Source: Streptomyces sp. B3I8 | GTDB taxonomy: Bacteria > Actinomycetota > Actinomycetes > Streptomycetales > Streptomycetaceae | DNA: 64,000 nt | Direction: 5' to 3' | NCBI RefSeq assembly: GCF_030816915.1 | Contig: NZ_JAUSYN010000002.1 | Coordinates: 3,857,501 to 3,921,500 of the forward strand | Part shown: in pieces, positions 35,451 to 43,300 of the stretch | Layout of the letters: each line of letters opens with the position of its first letter | How positions within the stretch are numbered: position 1 is the stretch's first letter | Position numbers and translations under genes: made by a program | The notes under the pieces: model-generated | What the model was told of the DNA's origin: nothing | The model's input: only the letters and a program-made list of their open reading frames with translations | Database searches by the model: none

Positions 35451-35502
35451 ACCCGTACCCGCCGACGCACCGGGACCCGCCCCCGCCGCGCCGCGCAAGG
35501 AG

Positions 35503-37185
35503 TCATTTCGCCTCCGCGTAGCAGCCCACGACCGCCGTCGTGAAGGGCACCCGCACCGGTACGTCGCCGAAGGCCAGCCGCGTGGCGAGGTCGGACGCGC
35601 TCCGGAGCGCGTCCACCACCATGTCCGCCTCCTCCACAGGGCAGTGCACGATCACCTCGTCGTGCTGGAAGAACACCAGCTCCGCCTCCAGCCCGGCGCA
35701 CGCGCGGCGGAGCGCGGCCAGGAGCAGCAGGGCCCAGTCCGCCGCGCTGCCCTGCACCACGAAGTTCCGCGCGAACCGGCCCCGCGCGCGGGCGTCGCCC
35801 GGAACCCCGCGGCTCCCGCCGACGGGGCCCTCCGGGCCCTCCTGGGGGATGCCGGCCTCCTCCGCGTCGTCGGCCGCGCCCGCCGCCGGGGGACACGTAC
35901 GCCCGAGCCACGTCCGCACCAGCCGGCCCTCCTCGCCCGCGCGGGCCGCCTCGTCGACGTACGCCACGGCGCGGGGGAACCGGCGGCGCAGCGCGGCGAG
36001 GTTCTTCAGGCCGTCCCCCGAGGTCTGGCCGTAGATCGCGCCGAGGACGGCGAGCTTGGCCTGGCCGCGGTCGCCGGAGAACGCCCGTTCGGACACCGAC
36101 TGGTACAGATCGTCCGTACGGGCGGCGACCTCCATCAGCCCGGTGTCGCGCGAGATCGCCGCCAGCACCCGCGGCTCCAGTTGCGCGGCGTCGGCCACGA
36201 CCAGGCACTTGCCGGGGTCGGCGACCACCGCCCGCCGGATGACCTTGGGTATCTGCAGCGCACCGCCGCCATTGGTGACCCAGCGGCCGGTGACCGTGCC
36301 GCCCGCGTGGAACTCCGGACGGAACCGGCCGTCGCGCACCCAGTCCTGCAGCCAGGACCAGCCGTGCGCGACCCAGATGCGGTACAGCCGTTTGTACTCC
36401 AGCAGCGGCTGTACGGCGGGGTGGTCCACGGACCGGATCTCCCAGCGCCGGGTGGAACCGACCTTGATCCCCGCCTGCGCGAACGCCTTGACGACGTCGG
36501 CCGGCAGATCCGGCCGTACCCGGCGGCCGAACGCGGCCGACACCTCCTCCGCGAGCTCCGCCAGCCGCGTCGGCTCGCCCCCGCCGGGGTACCGCTCGCC
36601 GAGCAGTTCCCGCAGCACTTCGCGGTGGACGTCCGCACGCCAGGGCAGTCCGGCCGCGTTCATCTCGGCGGCGATCAGCATGCCGGCCGACTCGGAGGTG
36701 ATCAGCAGCCGCATCCGGTCGGGGTGGGAGGTGGCGTCTGTCCGGCGCCGCTGCGCGGAGTACACCTCGGCGAGGTCCTCCAGGGACACCCGCTGCCGCG
36801 CGGGGTGCGCGTCGAAGAGGGAGGACTGGGTGCCGGGGTCGGCGGGGCGGGCCGGCGGATCCGGGGGTACGGCGGTTCCGCGCAGCCGGGCCAGCGCGGC
36901 GGCCGCGGACCGGGGTTCGCCCAGCCTGCCCTCGTGGCCGAGCAGGAGCGTCTCGGCGTCCTCCACGTCGTAGCACCGCTCCACCCGCACGCCGGCGGCG
37001 AGCAGCCGCGGATAGATCTCGGCGGTGGAGCGCCACACCCAGCGGGTGACCTCCGGGCGGCCGCGGACCGCCGCCACGAGGTCCGTCTCCTGCCGTACGG
37101 GCCCTGCGGGCAGCCCGTCCGGACCGAGGGGGGCGAGGCGCGCTCCGCCGTCCTCGGCCGGGACGAGTACCCAGTGGCCGGTCAC
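35503..37185 (-). CDS. Stand-alone family-A DNA polymerase (bifunctional 3'-5' exonuclease/polymerase type)
   Basis: A 560-residue Pol I-like protein without the 5' nuclease domain. The polymerase domain is intact: VVADAAQLEPRVLA (motif A, with Ala where classic Pol I has YSQIE), DRGQAKLAVLGAIYGQTS (O-helix/motif B) and FFQHDEVIVHCP (motif C, HDE). The N-terminal exonuclease-like region is short and degenerate. A comparable S. coelicolor protein (SCO3434, recalled) has been studied biochemically as a Pol I-like enzyme. A low-complexity loop (PPAAGAADDAEEAGIPQEGPEG) is inserted between motifs B and C. GTG 37185 follows GGGA. Confidence 0.88.
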   Translation of the reverse strand: MTGHWVLVPAEDGGARLAPLGPDGLPAGPVRQETDLVAAVRGRPEVTRWVWRSTAEIYPRLLAAGVRVERCYDVEDAETLLLGHEGRLGEPRSAAAALARLRGTAVPPDPPARPADPGTQSSLFDAHPARQRVSLEDLAEVYSAQRRRTDATSHPDRMRLLITSESAGMLIAAEMNAAGLPWRADVHREVLRELLGERYPGGGEPTRLAELAEEVSAAFGRRVRPDLPADVVKAFAQAGIKVGSTRRWEIRSVDHPAVQPLLEYKRLYRIWVAHGWSWLQDWVRDGRFRPEFHAGGTVTGRWVTNGGGALQIPKVIRRAVVADPGKCLVVADAAQLEPRVLAAISRDTGLMEVAARTDDLYQSVSERAFSGDRGQAKLAVLGAIYGQTSGDGLKNLAALRRRFPRAVAYVDEAARAGEEGRLVRTWLGRTCPPAAGAADDAEEAGIPQEGPEGPVGGSRGVPGDARARGRFARNFVVQGSAADWALLLLAALRRACAGLEAELVFFQHDEVIVHCPVEEADMVVDALRSASDLATRLAFGDVPVRVPFTTAVVGCYAEAK

Positions 37186-37344
37186 GTTCCCGAGTGTCGC
37201 AGGGGGGTACGACAACGGCCTCGGCCTTCGTGCCGTGCGAGCCGGCCGCGGCGAGCGCTCTGACCTCCGGGAACGGGACCGGGGACGGAACACCTGGTCC
37301 GTCGTCCACCCCCGTCGTCCACCCCCGTCGTCCCACCCCGTCGT

Positions 37345-38091
37345 CTAGTCCGTCGTCGGCTCCGTCCTCGCCTTCGGCTCCGTCAGGGCGGCGAGCTGTT
37401 CGTTCACGTACGCCTCCGTCGCCGCCTTGGTCAGCCCCAGGCCGCTCAGGACACCCCCGCCGTTCTCGTGTTCGAGCAGGGCGAGCAGCAGGTGTTCGGT
37501 GCCGATGTGGTTGTGGCCCAGGCGCAGCGCTTCCCTGAACGTCAGTTCGAGGGCCTTCTTGGCGCTCGGGGCGTACGGGATCAGTTCCGGGACCTCGTCC
37601 GCCGCCGGGGGCAGTGCCTCCTTCGCGGCCTCGCGGACGGTGTCCAGGGTGACCCCCTGCGCCACGATCGCCTTCGCCGCCAGGGCCTCGGGCTCGCTGA
37701 GCAGGCCCAGGACCAGGTGTTCGGGGGTGCCTTCCGGGTTGCGGGCGGCCTTGGCCGCGTCGTGCGCGGCCATGACGGCGCTCCGCGCGCGGGGGGTGTA
37801 GCGGCTGAACCCCTGGCTGGGGTCGAGGTCCGCGCCCTCCTTGGGCACGAAGCGCTTCTGCGCCGCCTGCCGGGTGACACCCATGCATCGGCCGATGTCC
37901 GTCCAGGACGCGCCGGACCGTCGTGCCTGGTCCACGAAGTGGCCGATCAGGTGGTCGGCCACCTGGTCCAGGTGCTCGGCGGCGAGCATCGCGTCCTGGA
38001 GCTGGTCGAGTGCGTCGGGGTGCATCTTCTTGATGGCCTCGATCAGGTCGTCGAGGCGTACGGACCGTGTGCCTGGTGAGTTCGACGTCAT
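37345..38091 (-). CDS. HTH plus double Clp_N domain protein, likely autoregulator
   Basis: A 248-residue protein. The N-terminal ~75 residues contain a helix-turn-helix (GASWTDIGRCMGVTRQAAQKRF). The rest is two Clp_N repeats (SRYTPRARSAVMAAHDAAKAARNPEGTPEHLVLGLL and IPYAPSAKKALELTFREALRLGHNHIGTEHLLLALL), the substrate/adaptor-binding module of ClpA/ClpC. There is no AAA+ domain. The family pairs DNA binding with a chaperone-type sensor; direct function is unproven. Two perfect TGTCAAC-N5-GTTGACA palindromes cover its own leaderless promoter, so autoregulation is likely. Confidence 0.9.
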   Translation of the reverse strand: MTSNSPGTRSVRLDDLIEAIKKMHPDALDQLQDAMLAAEHLDQVADHLIGHFVDQARRSGASWTDIGRCMGVTRQAAQKRFVPKEGADLDPSQGFSRYTPRARSAVMAAHDAAKAARNPEGTPEHLVLGLLSEPEALAAKAIVAQGVTLDTVREAAKEALPPAADEVPELIPYAPSAKKALELTFREALRLGHNHIGTEHLLLALLEHENGGGVLSGLGLTKAATEAYVNEQLAALTEPKARTEPTTD

Positions 38092-38092
38092 G

Positions 38093-38139
38093 TGTCAACC
38101 GTAAGTTGACAGTAGCCGGGTGTCAACCTGAAGTTGACA
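38093..38139. promoter_or_regulatory. Twin TGTCAAC-N5-GTTGACA operators and leaderless promoter
   Basis: Perfect palindromes lie at 38093-38111 (spacer CGTAA) and 38121-38139 (spacer CTGAA), 28 bases apart. On the minus strand the distal copy supplies TTGACA (38121-38126) as -35. Seventeen bases later TACGGT serves as -10, with the ATG of the Clp_N/HTH gene six to seven bases beyond. Both sites therefore occlude the promoter. The format resembles the RheA heat-shock operator TGTCATC-N5-GATGACA. The divergent DUF2786 gene starts 44 bases from the distal site. Confidence 0.88.
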
Positions 38140-38182
38140 TCTGTCGGGGCTCGCTGTCGGACCCCCGTGTCACGATCGAGGG

Positions 38183-39349
38183 GTGAGTACGCCGACCACC
38201 GTCGGGCGCGCCTTCGAGGCCGCCCTCTACGCCGAGACGGACGCCGCCCTCGACACCGGCGCGTCCCTGCTGGCCGCCGACCCGGCGGCCGACGCCGAGC
38301 TGACCCGGCGCGGCGAGGAGTTCGTCGCCGCGGCCTGGCGGCGCGGGTGGCAGCCCGCCGATGTCGTCCGGTACGTCCGCCGGGAGCTGGACGAGACGCA
38401 CGTACGGCTGGTGGCGGCGCTCATACGCGGCGAGGCGGGCCGGCGGCCGGCGCCCCACCCGCGCTGGGCCGCGCAGCTCGCCGAGGTGGCCGAAGCGGCC
38501 GGGCCGGACGGCTCCCCGCTCCCGCGCACCGACCGCTTCTCGCGGGCCACCGCCGTCCTGGAGCTGTACCGGCTGCTGCTCGGGCTGCCCGCCCTGGAGC
38601 CGCTGGATCCGCCGCGCAGGGCCGCCGTCTCCTCGTCGGACTCCCGGACGCTCGCCCGGATCCGCGCCCTGCTCGCCAAGGCCGAGGCGACCGGCTATCC
38701 GGAGGAGGCGGAGGCCCTCAGCGCCAAGGCGCAGGAGTTGATGGCCCGGCACAGCATCGACGAGGCCGTGCTCGCGGCCGGCGGCGGCACCGTGCGGGCG
38801 GGCGGCGCTGACGCGCCCGGGGCCTGCCGCATAGGGGTCGATCCGCCCTACGAGACGGCCAAGGCGGTCCTGCTGGACGCGGTCGCCGCCGCCAACCGCT
38901 GCCGCGCGGTGTGGCACGAGGAGTTCGGCTTCTCCACGGTCGTCGGCTTCGAGGCCGATCTGGAGGTGGTCGAGCTGCTGCACACTTCGCTGCTGGTCCA
39001 GGCCACGGCCGCCATGACCGCGGCGGAGGCGGCACAGCGCGCCGGCGGGCGGAAGCGTACGAAGACGTTCCGGCAGTCGTTCCTGGCCGCGTACGCGCAC
39101 CGCATGGGCGACCGGCTCGCGGCCACCGCGCGGGAGCAGACGGCCGAGGCGGCGGGGGAGGGGGGACGGGAACGGGATCTGCTGCCGGTTCTCGCGGCCA
39201 GGGACGTGGCGGTGACGGAGCACCTGGAACGCCTGTTCCCGAAGACCGTCACGACCCGCCTGCGCGGTGTCTCCGACGAGGCCGGCTGGCACCAGGGCAC
39301 GGCGGCGGCCGACCGGGCCCGGGTGGAGCGCCACCGCCCACTGCGCTGA
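38183..39349 (+). CDS. DUF2786-domain protein, function unknown
   Basis: A 388-residue protein. The DUF2786 core LARIRALLAKAEATGYPEEAEALSAKAQELMARHSID lies near residues 157-195. It is followed by a conserved C-terminal part with WHEEFGFSTVVGFEADLEVVELL and RTKTFRQSFLAAYAHRMGDRL. An N-terminal helical region (residues 1-140) is actinobacterial. DUF2786 proteins are often phage- or repair-associated but no activity is established. GTG 38183 has GAGGG just before it. It is divergent from the Clp_N/HTH gene and could share its operators. Confidence 0.85.
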   Translation: MSTPTTVGRAFEAALYAETDAALDTGASLLAADPAADAELTRRGEEFVAAAWRRGWQPADVVRYVRRELDETHVRLVAALIRGEAGRRPAPHPRWAAQLAEVAEAAGPDGSPLPRTDRFSRATAVLELYRLLLGLPALEPLDPPRRAAVSSSDSRTLARIRALLAKAEATGYPEEAEALSAKAQELMARHSIDEAVLAAGGGTVRAGGADAPGACRIGVDPPYETAKAVLLDAVAAANRCRAVWHEEFGFSTVVGFEADLEVVELLHTSLLVQATAAMTAAEAAQRAGGRKRTKTFRQSFLAAYAHRMGDRLAATAREQTAEAAGEGGRERDLLPVLAARDVAVTEHLERLFPKTVTTRLRGVSDEAGWHQGTAAADRARVERHRPLR

Positions 39350-39364
39350 CGGCGCTCCGGACGG

Positions 39365-39401
39365 ACCGAACCCCTGCCGCGGCCGTGCGGAAGGGGTCGG
39401 T
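39365..39401. terminator. Hairpin between convergent DUF2786 and lipoprotein genes
   Basis: ACCGAACCCCT (39365-39375) pairs with AGGGGTCGGT (39392-39401) with one bulged base, 15 bases after the DUF2786 stop. The opposite gene ends at 39425. Confidence 0.7.
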
Positions 39402-39424
39402 GCGCGGCGGTCAGTGCACGGAGG

Positions 39425-39955
39425 TCAGTCCCCGGCCGTCTGGAAGGGGCTCACCGTGGCGTCCAGGCCCGCGCCCTTCTCGGCGACCACGCCGTACGTC
39501 CACTTCGCCGTCTTGCTGCCGGAGCCGCCCGGCAGGGCGATCCGCAGGGTGTCCGCGGCGCCCTTGCCGCCCGCCTCGCCCCGCACGTAGGTGAGGGTGA
39601 ACGTCGCCGACTCGTCCTGGTGCAGGGTCAGCTTCGCGGGCTGCGCGGACTTGTCCCCGGCCACGGTCCACGAGGTGTCGCCGGCCAGCAGCCGGACCTC
39701 GGGGAAGCCGTCGAGCGTGCAGGCGTCGGCCTTGGTGTTGGTCAGGGTGACGGGGAGGTTGCCCGTGTCGCCGACGGCCGGGGCGGCGTTGGCCGGGCCG
39801 ACCTCGACGCCCAGCCCGGCAAGGCCGCAGGCGGCGCCGTTCTTGCCACCGCTGTCGGAGCCGGTGTCGGAGTCGGTGTCACCGCCGCTGCCGCAGGCGG
39901 TCAGGGCGAGGGCCGCCGCGAGGGCGGTCACGGCGAGAGGAAAGGTGGCGCGCAT
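39425..39955 (-). CDS. DUF4232-type secreted lipoprotein
   Basis: A 176-residue lipoprotein. The signal peptide MRATFPLAVTALAAALALTAC ends in an LTAC lipobox, then a Gly/Ser/Asp linker (GSGGDTDSDTGSDSGG). The mature domain (GNLPVTLTNTKADACTLDGFPEVRLLAGDTSWTV ... ADTLRIALPG) is a beta-rich DUF4232 fold with one likely disulfide. ATG 39955 follows AAGGA. The role is unknown. The next upstream gene, also a lipoprotein, is on the same strand. Confidence 0.87.
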   Translation of the reverse strand: MRATFPLAVTALAAALALTACGSGGDTDSDTGSDSGGKNGAACGLAGLGVEVGPANAAPAVGDTGNLPVTLTNTKADACTLDGFPEVRLLAGDTSWTVAGDKSAQPAKLTLHQDESATFTLTYVRGEAGGKGAADTLRIALPGGSGSKTAKWTYGVVAEKGAGLDATVSPFQTAGD

Positions 39956-40091
39956 GGGGTCCTTCGGCGTTCGTGACGGTGACACGGCAGTCGTGCCGGT
40001 GCGTCGGGACCACGATCATCACGCAGGCGTGAACGCCCCGCACGCGCGCCCCCGGCGTACGGGCGCCGCTACGAACCCGGCGGGCCCGACG

Positions 40092-40601
40092 TCACGAACC
40101 CGGCAGGCCCGACGTGGGGAAACCGCTGGGCGGTTTGGTGCCCTCGGACTTCTGGTACGTCTCCGTACCGGCGCCGCCCTTCCAGGTGATCCGCAGGGAC
40201 TTGGCGGTCACGGAGTCCACCGTGCCGGTCGTCCGGTCGTCGCCGCCCTTGCCCTGGCAGTCGGTCAGGTGCACGGTCCAGGCGCCGGACACCTTGCCGG
40301 CCGTGCCGCTGCAGACGGTACCGCCGGTGGCGAACAGTCCGGCCTGCTTCCCGGTCACCACCAGGACGACAGCCTTGCCGCCGGCGGTGGTCAGCCAGCT
40401 GCCCTCCAGCTTTCCCGGCCTGCCGCCGGGGGAGGCGGTGGCGGAGCCGGTCGCGGTCGCGGCGGTGGAGGTGGCGGCGCCGGTGGCATCGGAGCCGCTG
40501 TCGCCCGAGCCCTCGTGGGTGCAGGCGGCGAGGGCGAGGGCGGCCGCGAGTGCCGCGGCCGCGGCCGTCGTGGTGCGGAGGGGAAAGGGCGCCGACGTCA
40601 C
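40092..40601 (-). CDS. Secreted lipoprotein with beta-rich domain, function unknown
   Basis: A 169-residue protein starting at GTG 40601 after GGAGG. Its signal peptide (TTTAAAAALAAALALAAC) has an LAAC lipobox and is followed by a Ser/Thr/Ala linker. The mature part (LEGSWLTTAGGKAVVLVVTGKQAGLFATGGTVCSGTAGKV ... LTDCQGKGG) has two Cys and a lipocalin-like GSW start, but I do not assign a family. It is separated from the next lipoprotein gene by 136 bases without features. Confidence 0.8.
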   Translation of the reverse strand: MTSAPFPLRTTTAAAAALAAALALAACTHEGSGDSGSDATGAATSTAATATGSATASPGGRPGKLEGSWLTTAGGKAVVLVVTGKQAGLFATGGTVCSGTAGKVSGAWTVHLTDCQGKGGDDRTTGTVDSVTAKSLRITWKGGAGTETYQKSEGTKPPSGFPTSGLPGS

Positions 40602-40668
40602 GAGTGCCTCCAGGGGGTTGCCGGTGCCGATGCCGGCTTCGGGCGGCGTGGGCGGCAAGTTACCAGCC

Positions 40669-40691
40669 GGGGGTGGTGGGGTGGGTGGGGG
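40669..40691 (+). other. G-quadruplex-type motif
   Basis: Runs of 5, 4, 3 and 5 G separated by TGGT, T and T occur within 23 bases. It lies 68-90 bases upstream of the lipoprotein gene start, with the G-rich strand as that gene's template. The rest of the 432-base spacer 40602-41033 holds no gene I can support, only the DUF397 promoter below. Confidence 0.6.
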
Positions 40692-40924
40692 CGTTGTGCG
40701 GGTTCGTCGTGGCTTGTCGCTCGGTGTGCCGCACCCGGCCGAGGGACGGACATCGGGACTCGGGCGGGAACGAGGACGGGATCACGCACGTCTTCTCTCA
40801 CGTGGGCGGAAAACCGGCCAGTGATCGAGCGACGCCGCATGTGGGACGGGGTCTTGGGCAGACGGGTGAAGGGCGGTGGTCAGTCAAGGGACCGTAAAAG
40901 CTGTAACCGGGGGAACACCCCGCG

Positions 40925-40970
40925 TGCACGTGCATCTGCTCATGCATCCGCAGGTGAACGGGGCTATGAT
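40925..40970 (+). promoter_or_regulatory. TGCANN-hexamer array and promoter of the DUF397 gene
   Basis: 40925-40951 reads as consecutive hexamers TGCACG-TGCATC-TGCTCA-TGCATC followed by CGC. TATGAT at 40965-40970 is a good -10, and ATGCAT at 40942-40947 occupies the -35 position with a 17-base spacer, inside the array. The same 27-base motif with three differences occurs upstream of the ATPase gene at 42125-42151. A regulator shared by the two genes probably binds here. Confidence 0.75.
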
Positions 40971-41033
40971 CCGGGGCAGTTGACCACTGCATCAATGGCC
41001 ACATCAGCCAATGCACCACCCGGGGAGCGACCT

Positions 41034-41291
41034 GTGGACCACGACGTGTGCGACGTGGATGACGTGTACAACGGCATGGCCGCGACAGAGTTGTACGGAG
41101 TGGCCTGGCAGAAGAGCCGGCACAGCAACTCGCAGGGCTCCTGCGTCGAGTTCGCCAGGCTGCCCGGCGGTGACGTGGCCGTACGGAACTCGCGCTTTCC
41201 CGACGGGCCCGCGCTCGTCTACACCCGCGCGGAGATCGAGGCCATGCTGCTGGGTGTCAAGGACGGCGAGTTCGATCATCTGATCGCGTGA
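41034..41291 (+). CDS. DUF397 protein of a whiJ-like regulatory trio
   Basis: An 85-residue protein. WQKSRHSNSQGSCVEFARLPGGDVAVRNSRFPDGPALVYTRAEIEAMLLGVKDGEFDHL is the complete DUF397 domain. GTG 41034 has GGGGAG six bases before; in-frame ATG 40995 would add 13 residues. In Streptomyces such proteins are encoded with an XRE regulator and an ATPase-like anti-sigma factor, as in the whiJ and abaA loci that affect sporulation and antibiotics. DUF397 proteins are thought to antagonise the XRE partner. Confidence 0.9.
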   Translation: MDHDVCDVDDVYNGMAATELYGVAWQKSRHSNSQGSCVEFARLPGGDVAVRNSRFPDGPALVYTRAEIEAMLLGVKDGEFDHLIA

Positions 41292-41312
41292 CACGCGTCA
41301 AGCGGGAACGCG

Positions 41313-41330
41313 CGGGGCGCCGGCGCCCCG
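41313..41330. terminator. GC palindrome between convergent DUF397 and ATPase genes
   Basis: An 18-bp perfect palindrome (CGGGGCGCC and its complement) lies 22 bases after the DUF397 stop. It can fold with a four-base loop. Confidence 0.6.
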
Positions 41331-41478
41331 CCGCGAACGCGGTCGCGGACGCGAGTACGAATATGAACGCGGGTGCGGAAGCGAACGCGGGTGCGGGGCG
41401 ACCGGGCTCCTGAGCCCCGCCGCCCGCACCCTCGGGCAATCCGCACCCTCCCGCAAGTGGCCCCGGGCTCAGCTCCCC

Positions 41479-41548
41479 GGGATCGGTCCAGCGGGATCGG
41501 TCCAGCGGGATCAGTGCAGCGGGACCGGTCCCGCTGGATCAGTCCCCC
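41479..41548. repeat. Five 14-bp tandem repeats
   Basis: GGGATCGGTCCAGC occurs exactly at 41479 and 41493, then with changes at 41507, 41521 and 41535. The last unit runs through the stop codon of the ATPase gene (41539-41541), so the repeat has been captured at its 3' end. Confidence 0.85.
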
Positions 41549-42051
41549 GGAGGCGTCAGGCGGAACATCGCCCACACGACCTTGCCGCCGAGTGTGCCGG
41601 CCAGTGGATGCCAGCCCCAGCCGTCGGCGAAGGACTCGACGAGGAGCAGTCCGCGTCCGCACTCCGCCGAGAAGTCGTCCGCAGCCTCCTCCGCGTCCCG
41701 CGCGACGGGGCTCTCCCGGCTGGGATCGCGCACCGCGCAGACCAGCCGCGTCGCCCACCGCATCAGGTGCAGCCGCACCGGAGCGGCCTGGTCGGCGCCG
41801 CCGGGCAGGTCCGCCGGAAGCGCGTGGCGCAGTGCGTTGGTGACGAGTTCGGAGACCACCAGGCACACGTCGTCGAAGAGGTCGCCCCGCTCCCACTGGT
41901 CGAGGGTCCGCCGGGTGAACCGGCGTGCCTCGCGCACCGCTTCGTACCGGGCGGGCAGGCCGCAGGAGGTGGCGGTGGACACGGCCGCGGGGTCCAGCGG
42001 CGGAAGTCCCTGCCGTAAGGGCTCGAGCATGGTCGATCCATTCGTCCCCAT
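41539..42051 (-). CDS. HATPase/anti-sigma-like ATP-binding protein of the whiJ-like trio
   Basis: A 170-residue RsbW-type protein. VCLVVSELVTNALRHA is the N-box, VRDPSRESP the degenerate G1 region, and GRGLLLVESFADGWGWHPLAGTLGGKVVWAMF the G2 region. Streptomyces encode many such single-domain kinases, often beside DUF397/XRE genes. ATG 42051 lies eight bases from GGGAG; GTG 42060 and ATG 42030 are alternatives. It converges with the DUF397 gene and diverges from the XRE gene, and carries the same upstream 27-base motif as the DUF397 gene. Confidence 0.88.
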   Translation of the reverse strand: MGTNGSTMLEPLRQGLPPLDPAAVSTATSCGLPARYEAVREARRFTRRTLDQWERGDLFDDVCLVVSELVTNALRHALPADLPGGADQAAPVRLHLMRWATRLVCAVRDPSRESPVARDAEEAADDFSAECGRGLLLVESFADGWGWHPLAGTLGGKVVWAMFRLTPPGD

Positions 42052-42124
42052 GCGAGGCACTCCCGGGTGTTCGCGGTCGTGGCGATGCAGCGGTGGCGCG
42101 GGACCATGGTTTCCGATGCGTACA

Positions 42125-42151
42125 GCAGATGCAAGGGCAGATGCACGTGCA
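42125..42151 (-). promoter_or_regulatory. TGCANN-hexamer array upstream of the ATPase gene
   Basis: On the minus strand this reads TGCACG-TGCATC-TGCCCT-TGCATC-TGC, matching the DUF397-gene site at 24 of 27 positions. It lies 74 bases before ATG 42051. The 350-base spacer 42052-42401 holds this array and the divergent XRE promoter region but no gene. Confidence 0.75.
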
Positions 42152-42401
42152 GATGCCTGGAATGGACCCTCCCGTACCGCTTGTCACGCATTTCTTCCGT
42201 CACTTTCTTCCCCGCTGTTCCTCCCCCACGGCCCGTTCCGTGCCCTGAGAGGCCTTTCCGGTCGCCCCCACGCACCTCTTCCCTGCCCCTCCCGGCGCTC
42301 CGCGGGCCACCGCTTTCCATTTCTGTAATCGCACGAGTACTGCTGGTCGTGGTTTAGTGGCAGACTGCGCGTCCGAAAGACCGTTGGGGAGGGCTGACGA
42401 A

Positions 42402-43268
42402 GTGAGCGCTGGGGAGTCCACTAGCGGCTCGGTGGTGCGGCGCATGCTGCTGGGGTCACACCTCAGGCGTCTGCGGGAGTCGCGGGGTATCACGCGGGAA
42501 GCGGCCGGCTATTCGATCCGCGCCTCCGAATCGAAGATCAGCCGCATGGAGTTGGGTCGCGTGAGCTTCAAGACGCGGGACGTCGAGGACCTGTTGACGC
42601 TGTACGGCGTCGCCGACGAGGCGGAGCGCACCTCCCTGCTCTCCCTCGCGAAGGAGGCGAACGTCGCCGGGTGGTGGCACAGCTACTCGGACGTCCTGCC
42701 CAGCTGGTTCCCCACATACATCGGCCTGGAGGGCTCGGCCCACCTGATCCGCTCCTACGAGGTGCAGTTCGTGCACGGTCTGCTGCAGACCGAGGCGTAC
42801 GCGCGGGCCGTGGTCACCCGCGGCATGCGCGGCGCCGCCGCGGCCGACATCGACCGCCGGGTGGCGCTGCGCCTGGAACGCCAGAAGTGCCTGGTCTCCG
42901 AGAAGGCCCCGGAGTTCCACATCGTCCTGGACGAGGCGGCACTGCGCCGGCCCTACGGCGACCGCGAGGTGATGCGCGATCAGCTCCAGCACCTCATCGA
43001 CCTCTCCGAGCGCCCCAACGTACGGTTGCAGGTCATGCCGTTCGGTTTCGGCGGCCACTCCGGCGAGAGCGGCGCCTTCACCCTGCTCAGTTTCCCCGAG
43101 TCCGACCTCTCGGACGTCGTCTACCTGGAGCAGCTCACCAGCGCCCTGTACCTCGACAAGCCCGAGGACGTCGCCCAGTACGAGCAGGCGCTCAAGCAGC
43201 TCCAGCAGGACAGTCCCTCGCCCGAGGAGAGCCGCCACCTCCTGCGCGGACTGCTCCAGCTCTCCTGA
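42402..43268 (+). CDS. XRE-family regulator with DUF5753 (WhiJ-like)
   Basis: A 288-residue regulator. The N-terminal HTH is LGSHLRRLRESRGITREAAGYSIRASESKISRMELGR. The C-terminal DUF5753 domain spans the rest (AKEANVAGWWHSYSDVLPSWFPTYIGLEGSA, VQFVHGLLQTEAYARAVV, PFGFGGHSGESGAFTLLSFPE). This is the WhiJ/BldB-network type regulator. GTG 42402 has GGGGAGGG upstream; GTG 42357 is in frame. It is the obvious candidate to bind the two TGCANN arrays beside the DUF397 and ATPase genes. Confidence 0.92.
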   Translation: MSAGESTSGSVVRRMLLGSHLRRLRESRGITREAAGYSIRASESKISRMELGRVSFKTRDVEDLLTLYGVADEAERTSLLSLAKEANVAGWWHSYSDVLPSWFPTYIGLEGSAHLIRSYEVQFVHGLLQTEAYARAVVTRGMRGAAAADIDRRVALRLERQKCLVSEKAPEFHIVLDEAALRRPYGDREVMRDQLQHLIDLSERPNVRLQVMPFGFGGHSGESGAFTLLSFPESDLSDVVYLEQLTSALYLDKPEDVAQYEQALKQLQQDSPSPEESRHLLRGLLQLS

Positions 43269-43300
43269 ACCCGCTCCCGGATCCTTCTCCAGAGCCCGCA

